Part shown: positions 24,356 through 33,265 of the stretch, one piece after another
How the letters are laid out: each line of letters opens with the position of its first letter
Position numbering within the stretch: the stretch's first letter is position 1
Assembly (NCBI GenBank): GCA_021789735.1
Contig: JAJYJB010000008.1
Span: 1-46,011 of the forward strand
Origin: Nitrospirota bacterium
GTDB lineage: Bacteria; Nitrospirota; Thermodesulfovibrionia; Thermodesulfovibrionales; JdFR-88
Length of the DNA stretch: 46,011 nucleotides
Direction of reading: 5' to 3'
Program-made: the position numbers and the translations under genes
The notes under the pieces: generated by a model
Seen by the model: only the letters and a program-made list of their open reading frames with translations
The model's database searches: none
What the model was told of the DNA's origin: nothing

Positions 24356-25537
24356 ATGATAAAAAAGATCGCGATCCTTGGCTCGACGGGCTCCATTGGC
24401 AAAAGCGCGCTTGAGGTGGTTGAAAAATACCCTGAGCGCTTCAGGGTGGCCGCCCTTGCCGCATGCAGAAACCATGGCCTTCTGCTTGAGCAGATAAAAA
24501 AGTTCAGGCCGGAAATAGCCGCCCTTTCGGACCCTGAGGCTGCGGCCGCCATCAGCGGCAAAGCGGGCATCCCCGTGTTAAGCGGAAAGGAAGGCATAAT
24601 CAAAACTGCCTGTTACGAAGGGGCGGATTTTGTCATTTCAGCAATCGTGGGCTTTGCCGGCCTGGCCCCGACGCTTGCAGCCATCCGGGCAGGAAAGGAC
24701 ATAGGCCTTGCCAACAAGGAGGCCTTGGTCACTGCGGGAAGCGTCGTCATGAAAGAGGCGCGGAGGCATGGCGTGAAGATCCTGCCGGTGGACAGCGAGC
24801 ACAGCGCCGTTTTCCAGTGCATGGAAGGCAGGGCGGGAGCCGCAGAGGAGGAGCCTTTCGACGGCGAAATAATCCTTACCGCCTCTGGCGGCCCTTTCCT
24901 TGGCAGGAGCCGCCGGGAGCTTGAGAACGTTACGGCGAAAGAGGCGGTCAGCCATCCCAACTGGAAAATGGGCATGAAGATATCCGTCGATTCCGCCACA
25001 CTTATGAACAAAGGGCTTGAGGTGATAGAGGCGCACCACCTTTTTCAGGTCCCGCCGGAGCGTATCAGGGTGCTTGTCCACCCGCAAAGTCTGGTCCACT
25101 CGATGGTGGAGTTTCCGGACGGCTCTCTTATCGCGCAGCTTTCCGTGCCGGACATGAAGGCCCCCATCGCATATGCCCTCTCCTACCCGGAGAGGCTTGG
25201 CGGGGTCATTCCCCGGCTCGACCTGGCCCGCTCAGGAGGACTTACCTTCATGGACCCGGATACGGAAACATTCCCGTGTCTGCTTTACGCCTATGAAGCC
25301 ATCAGGACGGGAGGGACGGCGCCCGCCGTCTTGAACGCGGCAAACGAAGTGGCTGTGGACGCCTTCCTTTCTGGTTCCATAGGGTTTAACGATATTCCTG
25401 TTATAATTAAAAAGACAATGCAAAACCACCTTAGCCAGAGGCTCGACGCTGAAGAGGATGCCGTCCTTGCGGACTCGGCCGCAAGAAAATCCGCCTCAAG
25501 CCTCGTGGAAGAAATAAAGAAGGAAAGAAGGAGATAG
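24356..25537 (+). CDS. dxr: 1-deoxy-D-xylulose 5-phosphate reductoisomerase
   Basis: A 393-residue enzyme of the MEP isoprenoid pathway, converting DXP to MEP with NADPH. NADPH motif GSTGSIGKS (residues 8-16), NKEALVTAG, metal-binding VDSEHSAVFQ and NKGLEVIEAHHLF, and SGGPF are all present. GGAGGT precedes the ATG at 24356 and the length matches the family. A longer frame from 24290 would add 22 Lys-rich residues. It lies four bases from rseP, a widely conserved pair. Confidence 0.96.
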   Translation: MIKKIAILGSTGSIGKSALEVVEKYPERFRVAALAACRNHGLLLEQIKKFRPEIAALSDPEAAAAISGKAGIPVLSGKEGIIKTACYEGADFVISAIVGFAGLAPTLAAIRAGKDIGLANKEALVTAGSVVMKEARRHGVKILPVDSEHSAVFQCMEGRAGAAEEEPFDGEIILTASGGPFLGRSRRELENVTAKEAVSHPNWKMGMKISVDSATLMNKGLEVIEAHHLFQVPPERIRVLVHPQSLVHSMVEFPDGSLIAQLSVPDMKAPIAYALSYPERLGGVIPRLDLARSGGLTFMDPDTETFPCLLYAYEAIRTGGTAPAVLNAANEVAVDAFLSGSIGFNDIPVIIKKTMQNHLSQRLDAEEDAVLADSAARKSASSLVEEIKKERRR

Positions 25538-25541
25538 TTTT

Positions 25542-26633
25542 TTGATCCTGCTCTGGGCCGTCGTACTCCTGGGCATTCTCATATTCGTTCACGAATTCGG
25601 CCATTTCCTGTTTGCAAAGCTCCTTGGTGTAAAGGTCCTAAAATTTTCCCTTGGTTTCGGTCCGAAGCTGGCCGGGTTTAAAAAAGGGGACACGGAGTAT
25701 CTGCTGTCCGCCCTGCCGCTTGGCGGGTACGTGAAGATGCTGGGAGAGGAGCAGGAGGAGCTTTCCGAAAGCGAAAAGCGCTTTGCCTTCAACTTCCAGC
25801 CCGTCTGGAAACGGATAGCGATCGTATTTGCGGGGCCTTTTTTCAATGTCCTTCTCGCCTTTCTCATCTTCTGCGTCTTGCTGGCCGCAAAGCTTCCAAT
25901 CAACATTCCCAAGTTTTCGGACATTACCCCAAAGGTCGGCGCGGTAATGAATGACTCGCCCGCAGCAAAGGCCGGAATAATGCCCGGAGACCTTATCACC
26001 TCCATAAACGGAAAGCCGGTGAGCACATGGATGGACCTCGTTGCGGCCGTCAGCACGCAACCCGGGCATGAGATATCCCTTACGGTCAAAAGAGGAGGAG
26101 GTACTCTTTCTTTCAAGCTGGTGCCGGAAGCGGTCAGGGAAAAGACCATGGAAGGGAAGGTGGTTACGGTCGGAAGGATAGGCATCGAAAGGGCCGGGGA
26201 CGCCATCCCCTTCTACATCATAAAGGCAGGCAGCATACTGGCCGTCCCGTTCAAGGCCTCGGCTGCCACTTACAGGCTTATCGTCTTTATCGGCCAGTCC
26301 GTAAAGAGCCTGATTACCGGGGTCTTTTCGCTGAGTTCAATAGGGGGGCCCATAACCATTGTGCAGGAGTCCGGCAAGGCCGCGTCCCTTGGCATATTTT
26401 CCTATCTGATGTTCATGGCGTTCATAAGCATAAACCTTGCGGTGCTGAACCTGCTGCCGGTCCCGATACTGGATGGCGGGCATATCTTCTTTTTTGCGGT
26501 CGAGGCCGTAAGGGGCAAGCCGCTTAGCGAGGCCACTCAGGCCAACCTCCAGAGGCTTGGGCTCCTTCTGCTTGTAACTCTTATGGCCTTCGCTATCAGA
26601 AATGACATAATGAGGCTCATCGGGGGAGGCTGA
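25542..26633 (+). CDS. rseP: RseP/site-2 protease family zinc metalloprotease
   Basis: A 363-residue intramembrane protease cutting membrane-bound anti-sigma factors or signal peptide remnants. Zinc site HEFGH at residues 17-21 in TM1 and LDGGH in the third conserved helix are present, with a single PDZ domain between (about 115-190, with SPAAKAGIMPGDLITSING). E. coli RseP has two PDZ domains; a single one is common elsewhere. The start is TTG at 25542, seven bases after AAGGAGA. No sigma-E/RseA pair is present in the window. Confidence 0.94.
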   Translation: MILLWAVVLLGILIFVHEFGHFLFAKLLGVKVLKFSLGFGPKLAGFKKGDTEYLLSALPLGGYVKMLGEEQEELSESEKRFAFNFQPVWKRIAIVFAGPFFNVLLAFLIFCVLLAAKLPINIPKFSDITPKVGAVMNDSPAAKAGIMPGDLITSINGKPVSTWMDLVAAVSTQPGHEISLTVKRGGGTLSFKLVPEAVREKTMEGKVVTVGRIGIERAGDAIPFYIIKAGSILAVPFKASAATYRLIVFIGQSVKSLITGVFSLSSIGGPITIVQESGKAASLGIFSYLMFMAFISINLAVLNLLPVPILDGGHIFFFAVEAVRGKPLSEATQANLQRLGLLLLVTLMAFAIRNDIMRLIGGG

Positions 26634-26650
26634 TTGGCCCGGGAGGGGCA

Positions 26651-27103
26651 ATGCCACAGAAAACAAAAGGTCCGGTAAGCATACAGACCTCGGCAGGCGG
26701 GGTCATATACAGGCCGTCGTCCGGCGGGCCTTTCCCTTTTGTCGAAGTGGCCCTGGTCTCAGTGAAGGGAGGAAAGGTCTGGACACTCCCCAAGGGCAAG
26801 GTCGATGGAAAGGAGAGGCTGGAGGAGACCGCCCTCCGGGAGGTCTCCGAAGAAACCGGGCTCAAGGGAGAGCTTGCCGGAAAGCTTGGAGAGATAACCT
26901 ACTGGTATTACCTTCCGGACAAGACCCGCTGCAAGAAAACGGTGCATTTCTTTCTTATGAAATATTTAAGCGGAAGCACGAAGGACCATGATTGGGAGGT
27001 GGACGACGCGGCATGGTTCCATGTGGAGGATGCCATCCGGGCCGTTTCATACAAGGGCGACAGGGAGATGCTTGAGAAGGCAAAAGAAATGATCGCCCCG
27101 TAA
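26651..27103 (+). CDS. Nudix hydrolase (diadenosine polyphosphate hydrolase-like)
   Basis: A 150-residue pyrophosphohydrolase. The Nudix box is complete: G-x5-E-x7-REV-x-EE-x-GL within the stretch beginning GKVDGKERLEET. The N-terminal SAGGVIYR and VWTLPKGKV are typical of Ap4A hydrolase or 8-oxo-dGTP-type members. GGGAGGGG lies directly upstream of the ATG. It sits 17 bp after rseP, so is probably co-transcribed; the exact substrate is uncertain. Confidence 0.93.
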   Translation: MPQKTKGPVSIQTSAGGVIYRPSSGGPFPFVEVALVSVKGGKVWTLPKGKVDGKERLEETALREVSEETGLKGELAGKLGEITYWYYLPDKTRCKKTVHFFLMKYLSGSTKDHDWEVDDAAWFHVEDAIRAVSYKGDREMLEKAKEMIAP

Positions 27104-27171
27104 AGAGCCTTTTGATCCCGGTTTTTTTGTTTTGGGTTTTTTTTGGTCTTGGTAGCAATCCAAAGGATAAG

Positions 27172-27651
27172 GTGGACCATCGATTGGGAAAGGTGATCAG
27201 CAGGGAAGATCTTAAAAAAGAACTGGAGACGGTCCTCGAAAAAAAGCCAGGCGCCAGGGTCGTATTCACCAACGGCTGCTTCGACATTATCCATGTGGGC
27301 CATGTCCGCTATCTGAGAGAGGCAAAGAAGCTGGGTGACGTGCTGGTAGTTGGTGTAAATACGGATGCCTCCGTTTCGAGGATAAAGCCCGGCAGGCCAA
27401 TAAACGGCGAAAAAGAGAGGGCAGAGGTGCTCTCAAGCCTGGATATGGTGGACTACGTGGTCCTTTTCCCGGAGGAGACCCCTTATGAGCTCATCAGGTA
27501 TCTGAGGCCGCATGTGCTCGTGAAAGGCGGCGACTGGAAAAAGGAGCAGATAGTAGGCTCCGACCTGGTGCCTGTTACGCTTTCCCTGCCATATGAGGAT
27601 GGTTTCTCCACAACCGCCGTCATCAGCAGGATACGATCCCTGCCCGGGTGA
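27172..27651 (+). CDS. rfaE2: D-glycero-beta-D-manno-heptose 1-phosphate adenylyltransferase (HldE C-domain type)
   Basis: A ~159-residue stand-alone nucleotidyltransferase making ADP-heptose for the LPS inner core. Core motif FTNGCFDIIHVGHVRYL with GCFDxxHxGH is present, followed by VGVNTDASVSRIKPGRPI and STTAVISRI. E. coli fuses this domain to a kinase (HldE); here it is alone. The start is uncertain: GTG 27172 after AAAGGA, TTG 27184 after AGGTGG, or GTG 27193. The frame is also open to a TTG at 27112, but that adds an unlikely hydrophobic stretch. Confidence 0.92.
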   Translation: MDHRLGKVISREDLKKELETVLEKKPGARVVFTNGCFDIIHVGHVRYLREAKKLGDVLVVGVNTDASVSRIKPGRPINGEKERAEVLSSLDMVDYVVLFPEETPYELIRYLRPHVLVKGGDWKKEQIVGSDLVPVTLSLPYEDGFSTTAVISRIRSLPG

Positions 27652-27672
27652 ACATCCAAGGGGCCCTGCCAG

Positions 27673-30600
27673 ATGAACATTCTAAAGGCCTTTGATGAAT
27701 TCAAAAAAAGTATTTTCGTCCCTGGTTTTTTGGAGAAACCCGGCGAGGGCGGGATATATTCCCTGAGGGGCTCAAGTCCCGCTTTGACGCTTGCCCTTTT
27801 GCAGTTGGAGCAACCGGACAAGAGCAAGGGCGCTGGAAAAAGCAAACACACGGAATGCAGAAAGCCGGTCCTTTGCGCCGCCCCTTCCGAACCGGAGGCC
27901 ATCCGCCTGCAGCGGGACACCGGGTTTTTTCTGGAAATGCTTGGCGCCGGGGCAAACGGGAAAAGAGGACAAGGCAAAAAGACTTTTTTGCTGCCTGAGC
28001 CTGACGGGGCCGAGGTCTCTGGCAGGCGCGCGGAGTTTTCCCTTGTGGCCGGTGGTGCCGGCGGTTCAAAAAGAAAAAGATCAGAAAATGATGAGACGGT
28101 CTTTTTTGCCTCAGTGGCCGCGCTCAAAGCTCCTTTGTGGCCGCCAGAGGCGCTGGAAGAGAGGATCGTACGGCTTTCGTATCCTGGGTCATTTCCAAGG
28201 GCCGGGCTTGAAAAGCGCCTGACCGCCATGGGATACAAGCCCGTGCCTATAGTCAGCCAGCCGGGACAGTTCAGGATGAAGGGATGGATACTGGATATTT
28301 TTCCCGCTGGCGCGGATGACCCCGCGCGCGTAGAGTTTTTCGGGGACGACATAGACAGCATGAAGCTCTTCGATGTCGAAAGCCAGATGCACACAGGCGA
28401 TGTCTTCTCCATCACCGTTCTGCCGGTAAAAGAGCCGGAGGAAGGCATCCCTGCGGACCTGGACGGCTTCACTCTTTTTGCGCTCGAAGGAGACGCCCAG
28501 AAACAGGAAGGTTTTCTTCCCCCATATTCTTTTGTAACGCTTTCAAGGCTTCCCCTTAAGGGCGAAGAGGCCGGGGGGCGGATGTCGGCCCCGGTGTCGT
28601 CATTGGCCGGCCATGGACTGCTAAGCGGTGAGCGGCGGGACGTGAACCAGATACCTGGCGCTGTAAAGACCCTAAGAAATGCCGGGTATGACATCCTCTT
28701 TGTCCTTTCCTCCCATTCTCAGGCGGAGCGGGTCAAGAACATCCTCTGGGAAGACGGGCTGCACATGCCGGTCCTGGAGCCCGAGGAGGTGCCCTCTTAT
28801 GCTGGTGGCCTTTGCGCCACGTATGCGGCCCAGGGGCTTTCGGCCGGGTTTGGCCTGCACGGGCTCCTGATAGTGACGGACAGGGACCTCTTCGGAGAAA
28901 AGCCCGCATGGAAGCCGATGAGGAAGTCCCGCATATCCGGCCTAATCCAGACGATGGACGACCTGCAGCCGGGAGACTATGTAGTGCACAGCGACCACGG
29001 CATCGGGAAGTTCGTTGGCATTGTGAAACAGGAGTCAGACGGCGCCCGGTCGGACCTGATGATGATCGATTATGCGGGGGACGCCAGGATATATCTGCCT
29101 CTTTACGGGATAGAAAAGGTGCACAAGTACAAAAACCCGGAGGGCGCGACCCCGCAACTGGACAGGCTTGGGGGTAAGGCGTGGGAGCGTAGAAAGGCCC
29201 GGGTGAAAAAGCGCCTCAAGGAAATGGCGGAAAAGCTCGTCCGCATATATGCCGAAAGGGAGATATCCAAGGGGTTCGCCTTCAGTCCGGACACGGAGTT
29301 GCACAGGGAGTTCGACAGTTTTTTCCCCTACGAACTGACCCCCGACCAGTCCCGGGCCGTGGCCGACATTAAAAAGGACATGGAGGGTCCACGTCCGATG
29401 GAGCGCCTGCTGTGCGGGGACGTGGGCTACGGAAAGACTGAGGTCGCGATGAGGGCCGCGTTCAAGGCAGCCTTCGATGGCAAACAGGTGGTGGTCCTTG
29501 TGCCCACGACTCTGCTTTGCGAGCAGCACTGGAGGACCTTTACCCGCAGGTTTTCCGCCTTTCCCGTGAAGATAGATTTTGTAAGCAGGTTCAAGAAAAA
29601 GGCGGAAAATCTTGCCGCCTTCGAAGCCTTTGGCAAAGGGGAGACGGACATACTCATAGGTACGCACGCCATTTTGAGATCCGGTCTGCAGCTTAAGAAC
29701 CTGGGGCTGCTGATAATAGACGAGGAGCACCGTTTCGGGGTTGCACAGAAGGAACGAATAAAAGAGATAAAGAAGAACGTGGACGTGCTGCTGCTTACGG
29801 CCACGCCGATCCCAAGGACGTTCCAGATGGCGCTCTCCGGCATAAGGGACCTGAGCGTGATAGAGACGCCTCCTGAAGAGCGCCTGGCGGTCAAAAGCAC
29901 CATCTCCGTTTTTGGTAAAGCCGTTATCAAGGAGGCTGTCGAGGCGGAGCTTTCAAGGGGAGGGCAGGTCTTTTTCGTCCACAACAGGATAGAGGACCTG
30001 GAAAAGCTGCTGCGCCTACTGCGGGAGCTTTTTCCTGACATACGGATGGGCATGGCCCACGGGCGGATGAAGGAGAGTGAGCTTGAAAAGGTGATGATCG
30101 GTTTCCTGGACGGGCGGCTTGACCTTCTTTTGTCCACCGCGATAATAGGCGCCGGGCTTGATATCCCGACGGCAAACACCATAATAGTTGACCGGGCCGA
30201 CATGATGGGGCTTGCGGACCTCTACCAGCTGAGGGGCAGGGTGGGCAGGGGCAATGCAAAGGCCTATGCATGGTTCCTTATCCCAGGGTACGACATCATC
30301 ACTGAAGACGCAAGGAAAAGGCTTGAGGCGCTGGAGGAGCTCAGTTACCTGGGGGCGGGTTTCAGGATCGCCCTTAAGGACCTTGAGATCAGGGGGGCGG
30401 GCAACCTGCTTGGCGGAGAACAGTCCGGATATATCAGCGACATAGGATTTGAGATGTATGTGGAGCTGCTTGAAAAGGCGGTGGCTGAACTGAAGGGTGA
30501 GCATGTGGTGGAGCAGGTTATGCCGCCGGTGGACCTCAAGGTCGAGGCCCTGGTCCCGGAGACCTACGTAGAGGACGTCTCCATGAGGATCGGTCTTTAC

Positions 30601-30957
30601 CGCAGGATATCCGCCGCCCAGGATGCCGGTGAGCTAAGAAAGATAACGGACGAGTTTGCCGAGAGGTTCGGGCCGCTCCCCGCTGAGGTGAAAAACCTGG
30701 TGCAGATTATGTCGCTCCGGATAGAGGCAGCTAGGGCATCGGTCGCCGCGATATCGCAGGCGGGAGGAAAGGCAAGGTTCAGATTCCTCCCCGGGGCTTC
30801 TCCGCCGGTGGAGGCGCTCCTAAGGGATTTTGCGGGAAAGTTGAGGTTTCTGCCGGAAGGGTCATTCGAGGTGCTGGTTTCAGAGCGCACGGGGTTATGG
30901 GACGTTGCACAGGTGCTCGGTCATTTGACAGGCAGCAGCGATTTTGTTATTTTCTAA
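27673..30957 (+). CDS. mfd: Transcription-repair coupling factor Mfd
   Basis: A 1094-residue ATP-dependent translocase that removes RNA polymerase stalled at lesions and recruits UvrA. Order: a degenerate UvrB-like N-terminal region with a divergent Lys/Gly-rich stretch (about residues 45-140), RNA-polymerase-interacting CarD-like domain (about 430-490, with GDYVVHSDHGIGKFVGI), RecG-like helicase domain with Walker A GDVGYGKTEVA (~581-591), DEEHRFG (~683), TATPIPRT, and QLRGRVGRG, then the TRCF C-terminal domain. AAGGGG precedes the ATG. Confidence 0.96.
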   Translation: MNILKAFDEFKKSIFVPGFLEKPGEGGIYSLRGSSPALTLALLQLEQPDKSKGAGKSKHTECRKPVLCAAPSEPEAIRLQRDTGFFLEMLGAGANGKRGQGKKTFLLPEPDGAEVSGRRAEFSLVAGGAGGSKRKRSENDETVFFASVAALKAPLWPPEALEERIVRLSYPGSFPRAGLEKRLTAMGYKPVPIVSQPGQFRMKGWILDIFPAGADDPARVEFFGDDIDSMKLFDVESQMHTGDVFSITVLPVKEPEEGIPADLDGFTLFALEGDAQKQEGFLPPYSFVTLSRLPLKGEEAGGRMSAPVSSLAGHGLLSGERRDVNQIPGAVKTLRNAGYDILFVLSSHSQAERVKNILWEDGLHMPVLEPEEVPSYAGGLCATYAAQGLSAGFGLHGLLIVTDRDLFGEKPAWKPMRKSRISGLIQTMDDLQPGDYVVHSDHGIGKFVGIVKQESDGARSDLMMIDYAGDARIYLPLYGIEKVHKYKNPEGATPQLDRLGGKAWERRKARVKKRLKEMAEKLVRIYAEREISKGFAFSPDTELHREFDSFFPYELTPDQSRAVADIKKDMEGPRPMERLLCGDVGYGKTEVAMRAAFKAAFDGKQVVVLVPTTLLCEQHWRTFTRRFSAFPVKIDFVSRFKKKAENLAAFEAFGKGETDILIGTHAILRSGLQLKNLGLLIIDEEHRFGVAQKERIKEIKKNVDVLLLTATPIPRTFQMALSGIRDLSVIETPPEERLAVKSTISVFGKAVIKEAVEAELSRGGQVFFVHNRIEDLEKLLRLLRELFPDIRMGMAHGRMKESELEKVMIGFLDGRLDLLLSTAIIGAGLDIPTANTIIVDRADMMGLADLYQLRGRVGRGNAKAYAWFLIPGYDIITEDARKRLEALEELSYLGAGFRIALKDLEIRGAGNLLGGEQSGYISDIGFEMYVELLEKAVAELKGEHVVEQVMPPVDLKVEALVPETYVEDVSMRIGLYRRISAAQDAGELRKITDEFAERFGPLPAEVKNLVQIMSLRIEAARASVAAISQAGGKARFRFLPGASPPVEALLRDFAGKLRFLPEGSFEVLVSERTGLWDVAQVLGHLTGSSDFVIF

Positions 30958-30958
30958 C

Positions 30959-31759
30959 ATGAAAAAAATCTCCTTATCCTCTTTCTCTCCTTCCCGAGCC
31001 AGGGTGTTTTTGCTTTTTTCTTTTTTTTTGCTCTTTCTTCTGTTCCCGTCAGTACGTTCCGATGCCCAGGAGCTGAGCTTTGTAAACCCTCTTGCTCCGT
31101 ATTCCGTCTTCAGGACCTGGAGTGCCTTTTCGCTGCCAAAGGGCAGCACCTCCATATCTTACAGCATTGAGCGGGCCAAGGACCCAAGCTTTTACAGACA
31201 TATACTTGGCCTCTCCTACGGCGTTTCGAACAGGGCGGAGGTCACGCTTAACGTCCCTTACGTTGACAATCTGCAGGGGGGAAGCGGGTTTGAGGACATA
31301 GGAGGAGCTTTCAAATACAGGGTGCGGGGAGAGGGCAGATATATGCCCGCGGCGGCCCTGCTGGTAATGGGTTATCTGCCGACCGGAAGGGACGCCCTTA
31401 GCCGTGACGGCGGCGTGGGGGGCGGAGCCGCCCTTAGCCGTAAACTCGGACCGCTCATGGCGCACGCCAATGTCTTTTACACGGTTTCGGGCAAAGACAG
31501 CCTTAAGGACGAGTTCGATTTCCTCACGGGCCTGGAGTTCGCCGCGGCCCATAACCTGCAGATGCTGGGAGAGTTCCAGCTCAGAAAGAGCGCTTTTTCC
31601 AACAGTGTTGACCTCTCGGAGCTGCGATTTGGCTACAGGCTGACCAGCGGGGGGGGAGTTTACAATACCCTTGGCATCGGTTTTGATCTCAAGAACAGGC
31701 ATCCTGAGTTCAGGCTGATGCTTGCGTTCGGGGCCTCTTTCGGGCGCGTGGACCGTTGA
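30959..31759 (+). CDS. Putative outer-membrane beta-barrel protein, unknown function
   Basis: A 266-residue protein with a signal peptide (about 1-32, ending in SDAQ) and alternating amphipathic strands rich in Gly, Tyr and aromatic residues: SNRAEVTLNVPYVDNLQGG, YMPAAALLVMGYLPTGRD, GVYNTLGIGFDLKNR and a terminal GASFGRVDR. This resembles porin-like barrels of the 'MetA-pathway of phenol degradation/transporter' type. The start is placed at 30959, directly after the mfd stop. No transported substrate can be inferred. Confidence 0.65.
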   Translation: MKKISLSSFSPSRARVFLLFSFFLLFLLFPSVRSDAQELSFVNPLAPYSVFRTWSAFSLPKGSTSISYSIERAKDPSFYRHILGLSYGVSNRAEVTLNVPYVDNLQGGSGFEDIGGAFKYRVRGEGRYMPAAALLVMGYLPTGRDALSRDGGVGGGAALSRKLGPLMAHANVFYTVSGKDSLKDEFDFLTGLEFAAAHNLQMLGEFQLRKSAFSNSVDLSELRFGYRLTSGGGVYNTLGIGFDLKNRHPEFRLMLAFGASFGRVDR

Positions 31760-31810
31760 AAAGGAACGGGATTTTTTTACCGCTCGTTTTTTAATAATCA
31801 GACAAAATAG

Positions 31811-31816
31811 TATAAT
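31811..31816 (+). promoter_or_regulatory. TATAAT -10 element 6 nt upstream of the tatA/B start
   Basis: A perfect -10 ends 6 bases before the ATG, so the predicted transcription start falls on or beside the start codon. No Shine-Dalgarno fits between. This suggests a leaderless or near-leaderless mRNA. Confidence 0.6.
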
Positions 31817-31822
31817 AAAAAC

Positions 31823-32158
31823 ATGTTTGGAGACATCCAGGAGCTCCTTGTAATCTTTATAATAGCCCTCCTTGTTGTTGGTCCCAAGAAACTGCCTGAA
31901 GTGGCAAAGGTGATGGGAAGGTTCATGGGAGAGCTTAAACGTGCCCTTACGGAAGTCCGGTTCGAACTGGACCAGGAGATCGGCGCTCAGTCCCGAAGGG
32001 AGCAGGCTCAGCAAGAGGCAAGCCAGGCGGGGCGGGAGATGGCGGCAAAGGAGGGGCAGAAGGACGGCCCCACTCATGAAGGTGCGGCAGCCGGACCCGA
32101 AAATGGCAAGCCTGGGCATGAAAGCGCCGGAACTGGCGCGCCGGAGAGCAAGGAATAA
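31823..32158 (+). CDS. tatA: Sec-independent protein translocase TatA/TatB family
   Basis: A 111-residue bitopic protein: N-terminal membrane helix IQELLVIFIIALLVVGPKKLP, then an amphipathic helix and a charged, disordered tail rich in Glu, Ala and Gly. With TatC it forms the twin-arginine pathway for folded proteins. The GPKKLP hinge and the long tail lean towards TatB. As it is the only tatA/B gene here, it may do both jobs or a second copy lies elsewhere. It is immediately followed by tatC. Confidence 0.92.
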   Translation: MFGDIQELLVIFIIALLVVGPKKLPEVAKVMGRFMGELKRALTEVRFELDQEIGAQSRREQAQQEASQAGREMAAKEGQKDGPTHEGAAAGPENGKPGHESAGTGAPESKE

Positions 32159-32161
32159 AAA

Positions 32162-32947
32162 ATGGCAGACGTAAGAATGCCGCTTACCGAGCATCTGGTT
32201 GAGCTGCGCAAGAGGATGCTCATCTCCTTCGTCGGTTTTTTTGCGGCGTTCTGCCTGTGTTTTTATTATTCCGGAGCGATTTTCAAGGTCCTTACCATAC
32301 CTCTCAGGTCATATCCAGAGATAAACCTGGTTTATCCCTTTTACCACCTGATAAGAAGGGCAGGCACGGCAAACTTGGTTTTTCTGGCCCCTGCGGAGGC
32401 GTTCTGGATGTACATAAAGATGGCCGCGATCGCGGCATTCATATTGTCCCTGCCGCTTATATTCCAGCAGGTATGGGGATTCATATCACCAGGGCTTGTT
32501 GCAAAGGAGAAGAGGATGGTCGCCCCCTTTGTGTTCTTCGCAACAGGGTTTTTCGTTTCCGGGGCTGCCTTTTGCTTCCTTGTCGTGCTGCCGTTTGCCC
32601 TGAACTTCCTTCTCCATTACCAGACCCAATATGTAAAGCCGATGATATCCGTAGGCAACTATATGGATTTCTGTCTTAAATTCATACTTGCCTTCGGGGC
32701 CGTCTTTGAGCTGCCGATGATACTGGTGTTGCTTGCCAGATTCGGCGTGGTCTCAGCCAAGGGACTGGCAAAAAACAGAAAATACGCCATCCTGGCGGCG
32801 TTCATAGTGGCCGCGATCCTTACCCCCACTCCCGATGCCTTCAACCAGACGCTCATGGCGCTGCCCATGATAGTCCTTTACGAGATAGGCATAATAGGCG
32901 CAAAAATATTTGGCAGGCGGTCAGCGGTTGGGCAGTCCGAGGGGTAA
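32162..32947 (+). CDS. tatC: Sec-independent protein translocase TatC
   Basis: A 261-residue polytopic membrane protein that recognises the twin-arginine signal. It starts MADVRMPLTEHLVELRKRML, the conserved cytoplasmic signal-binding segment, and has six hydrophobic helices including WGFISPGLVAKEKR and the FAFGAVFELP-like ILAFGAVFELPMI. AAGGA in the tatA end serves as ribosome site. One Tat substrate candidate (the interrupted gene at 6545-7411) is in this window. Confidence 0.95.
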   Translation: MADVRMPLTEHLVELRKRMLISFVGFFAAFCLCFYYSGAIFKVLTIPLRSYPEINLVYPFYHLIRRAGTANLVFLAPAEAFWMYIKMAAIAAFILSLPLIFQQVWGFISPGLVAKEKRMVAPFVFFATGFFVSGAAFCFLVVLPFALNFLLHYQTQYVKPMISVGNYMDFCLKFILAFGAVFELPMILVLLARFGVVSAKGLAKNRKYAILAAFIVAAILTPTPDAFNQTLMALPMIVLYEIGIIGAKIFGRRSAVGQSEG

Positions 32948-33206
32948 GAGCTTCAAATCCATAGCGCAGGACATCTCGGAGGGTTATGCCACCGTGAACC
33001 CCATATTCCTCAAACCCTTCGAAACGGAGGACCTCAAGGGACTTTATGCGGAGCTTGAGAAATGCCTCACTGCGATAAGGTCGGAAAAGTTCCCTCACGG
33101 TCAGATCGAGGCGATCAGGAAAAGAAACCTGATGCTCCAGAGGCTCTACGGGGCGGCGATGGTAATAAGGAATTTCGCCCGTGCAAAGCGTATAATCATT
33201 TTCTGA
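32928..33206 (+). CDS. Small conserved-looking protein downstream of tatC, unknown function
   Basis: The frame 32910-33206 is clearly protein-like: FKSIAQDISEGYATVNPIF, an acidic/aromatic stretch ETEDLKGLYAELEKCLTAI, and a basic C-terminal helix IRKRNLMLQRLYGAAMVI ending RAKRIIIF. I place the start at TTG 32928 (AGGCGG seven bases upstream; 92 residues), overlapping the tatC end by 20 bp; TTG 32910 is the alternative. It is predicted helical and soluble, with no signal peptide. It is probably co-transcribed with tatAC. I do not recognise a family. Confidence 0.65.
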   Translation: MGSPRGKSFKSIAQDISEGYATVNPIFLKPFETEDLKGLYAELEKCLTAIRSEKFPHGQIEAIRKRNLMLQRLYGAAMVIRNFARAKRIIIF

Positions 33207-33228
33207 GGCAGATCAAAAATTTTCCCGT

Positions 33229-33258
33229 TTGACCCCTTTTTGCCCCGTATGCTAACTT
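33229..33258 (+). promoter_or_regulatory. Promoter of the HEAT/HD-GYP operon (TTGACC, extended -10 TATGCTAACTT)
   Basis: TTGACC at 33229-33234, an 18-bp spacer and TAACTT at 33253-33258 with an upstream TG (TGC) form a good extended -10 promoter. The -10 ends 7 bases before the ATG at 33266, with no ribosome site between, so the transcript may be leaderless. Confidence 0.6.
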
Positions 33259-33265
33259 AGATACC

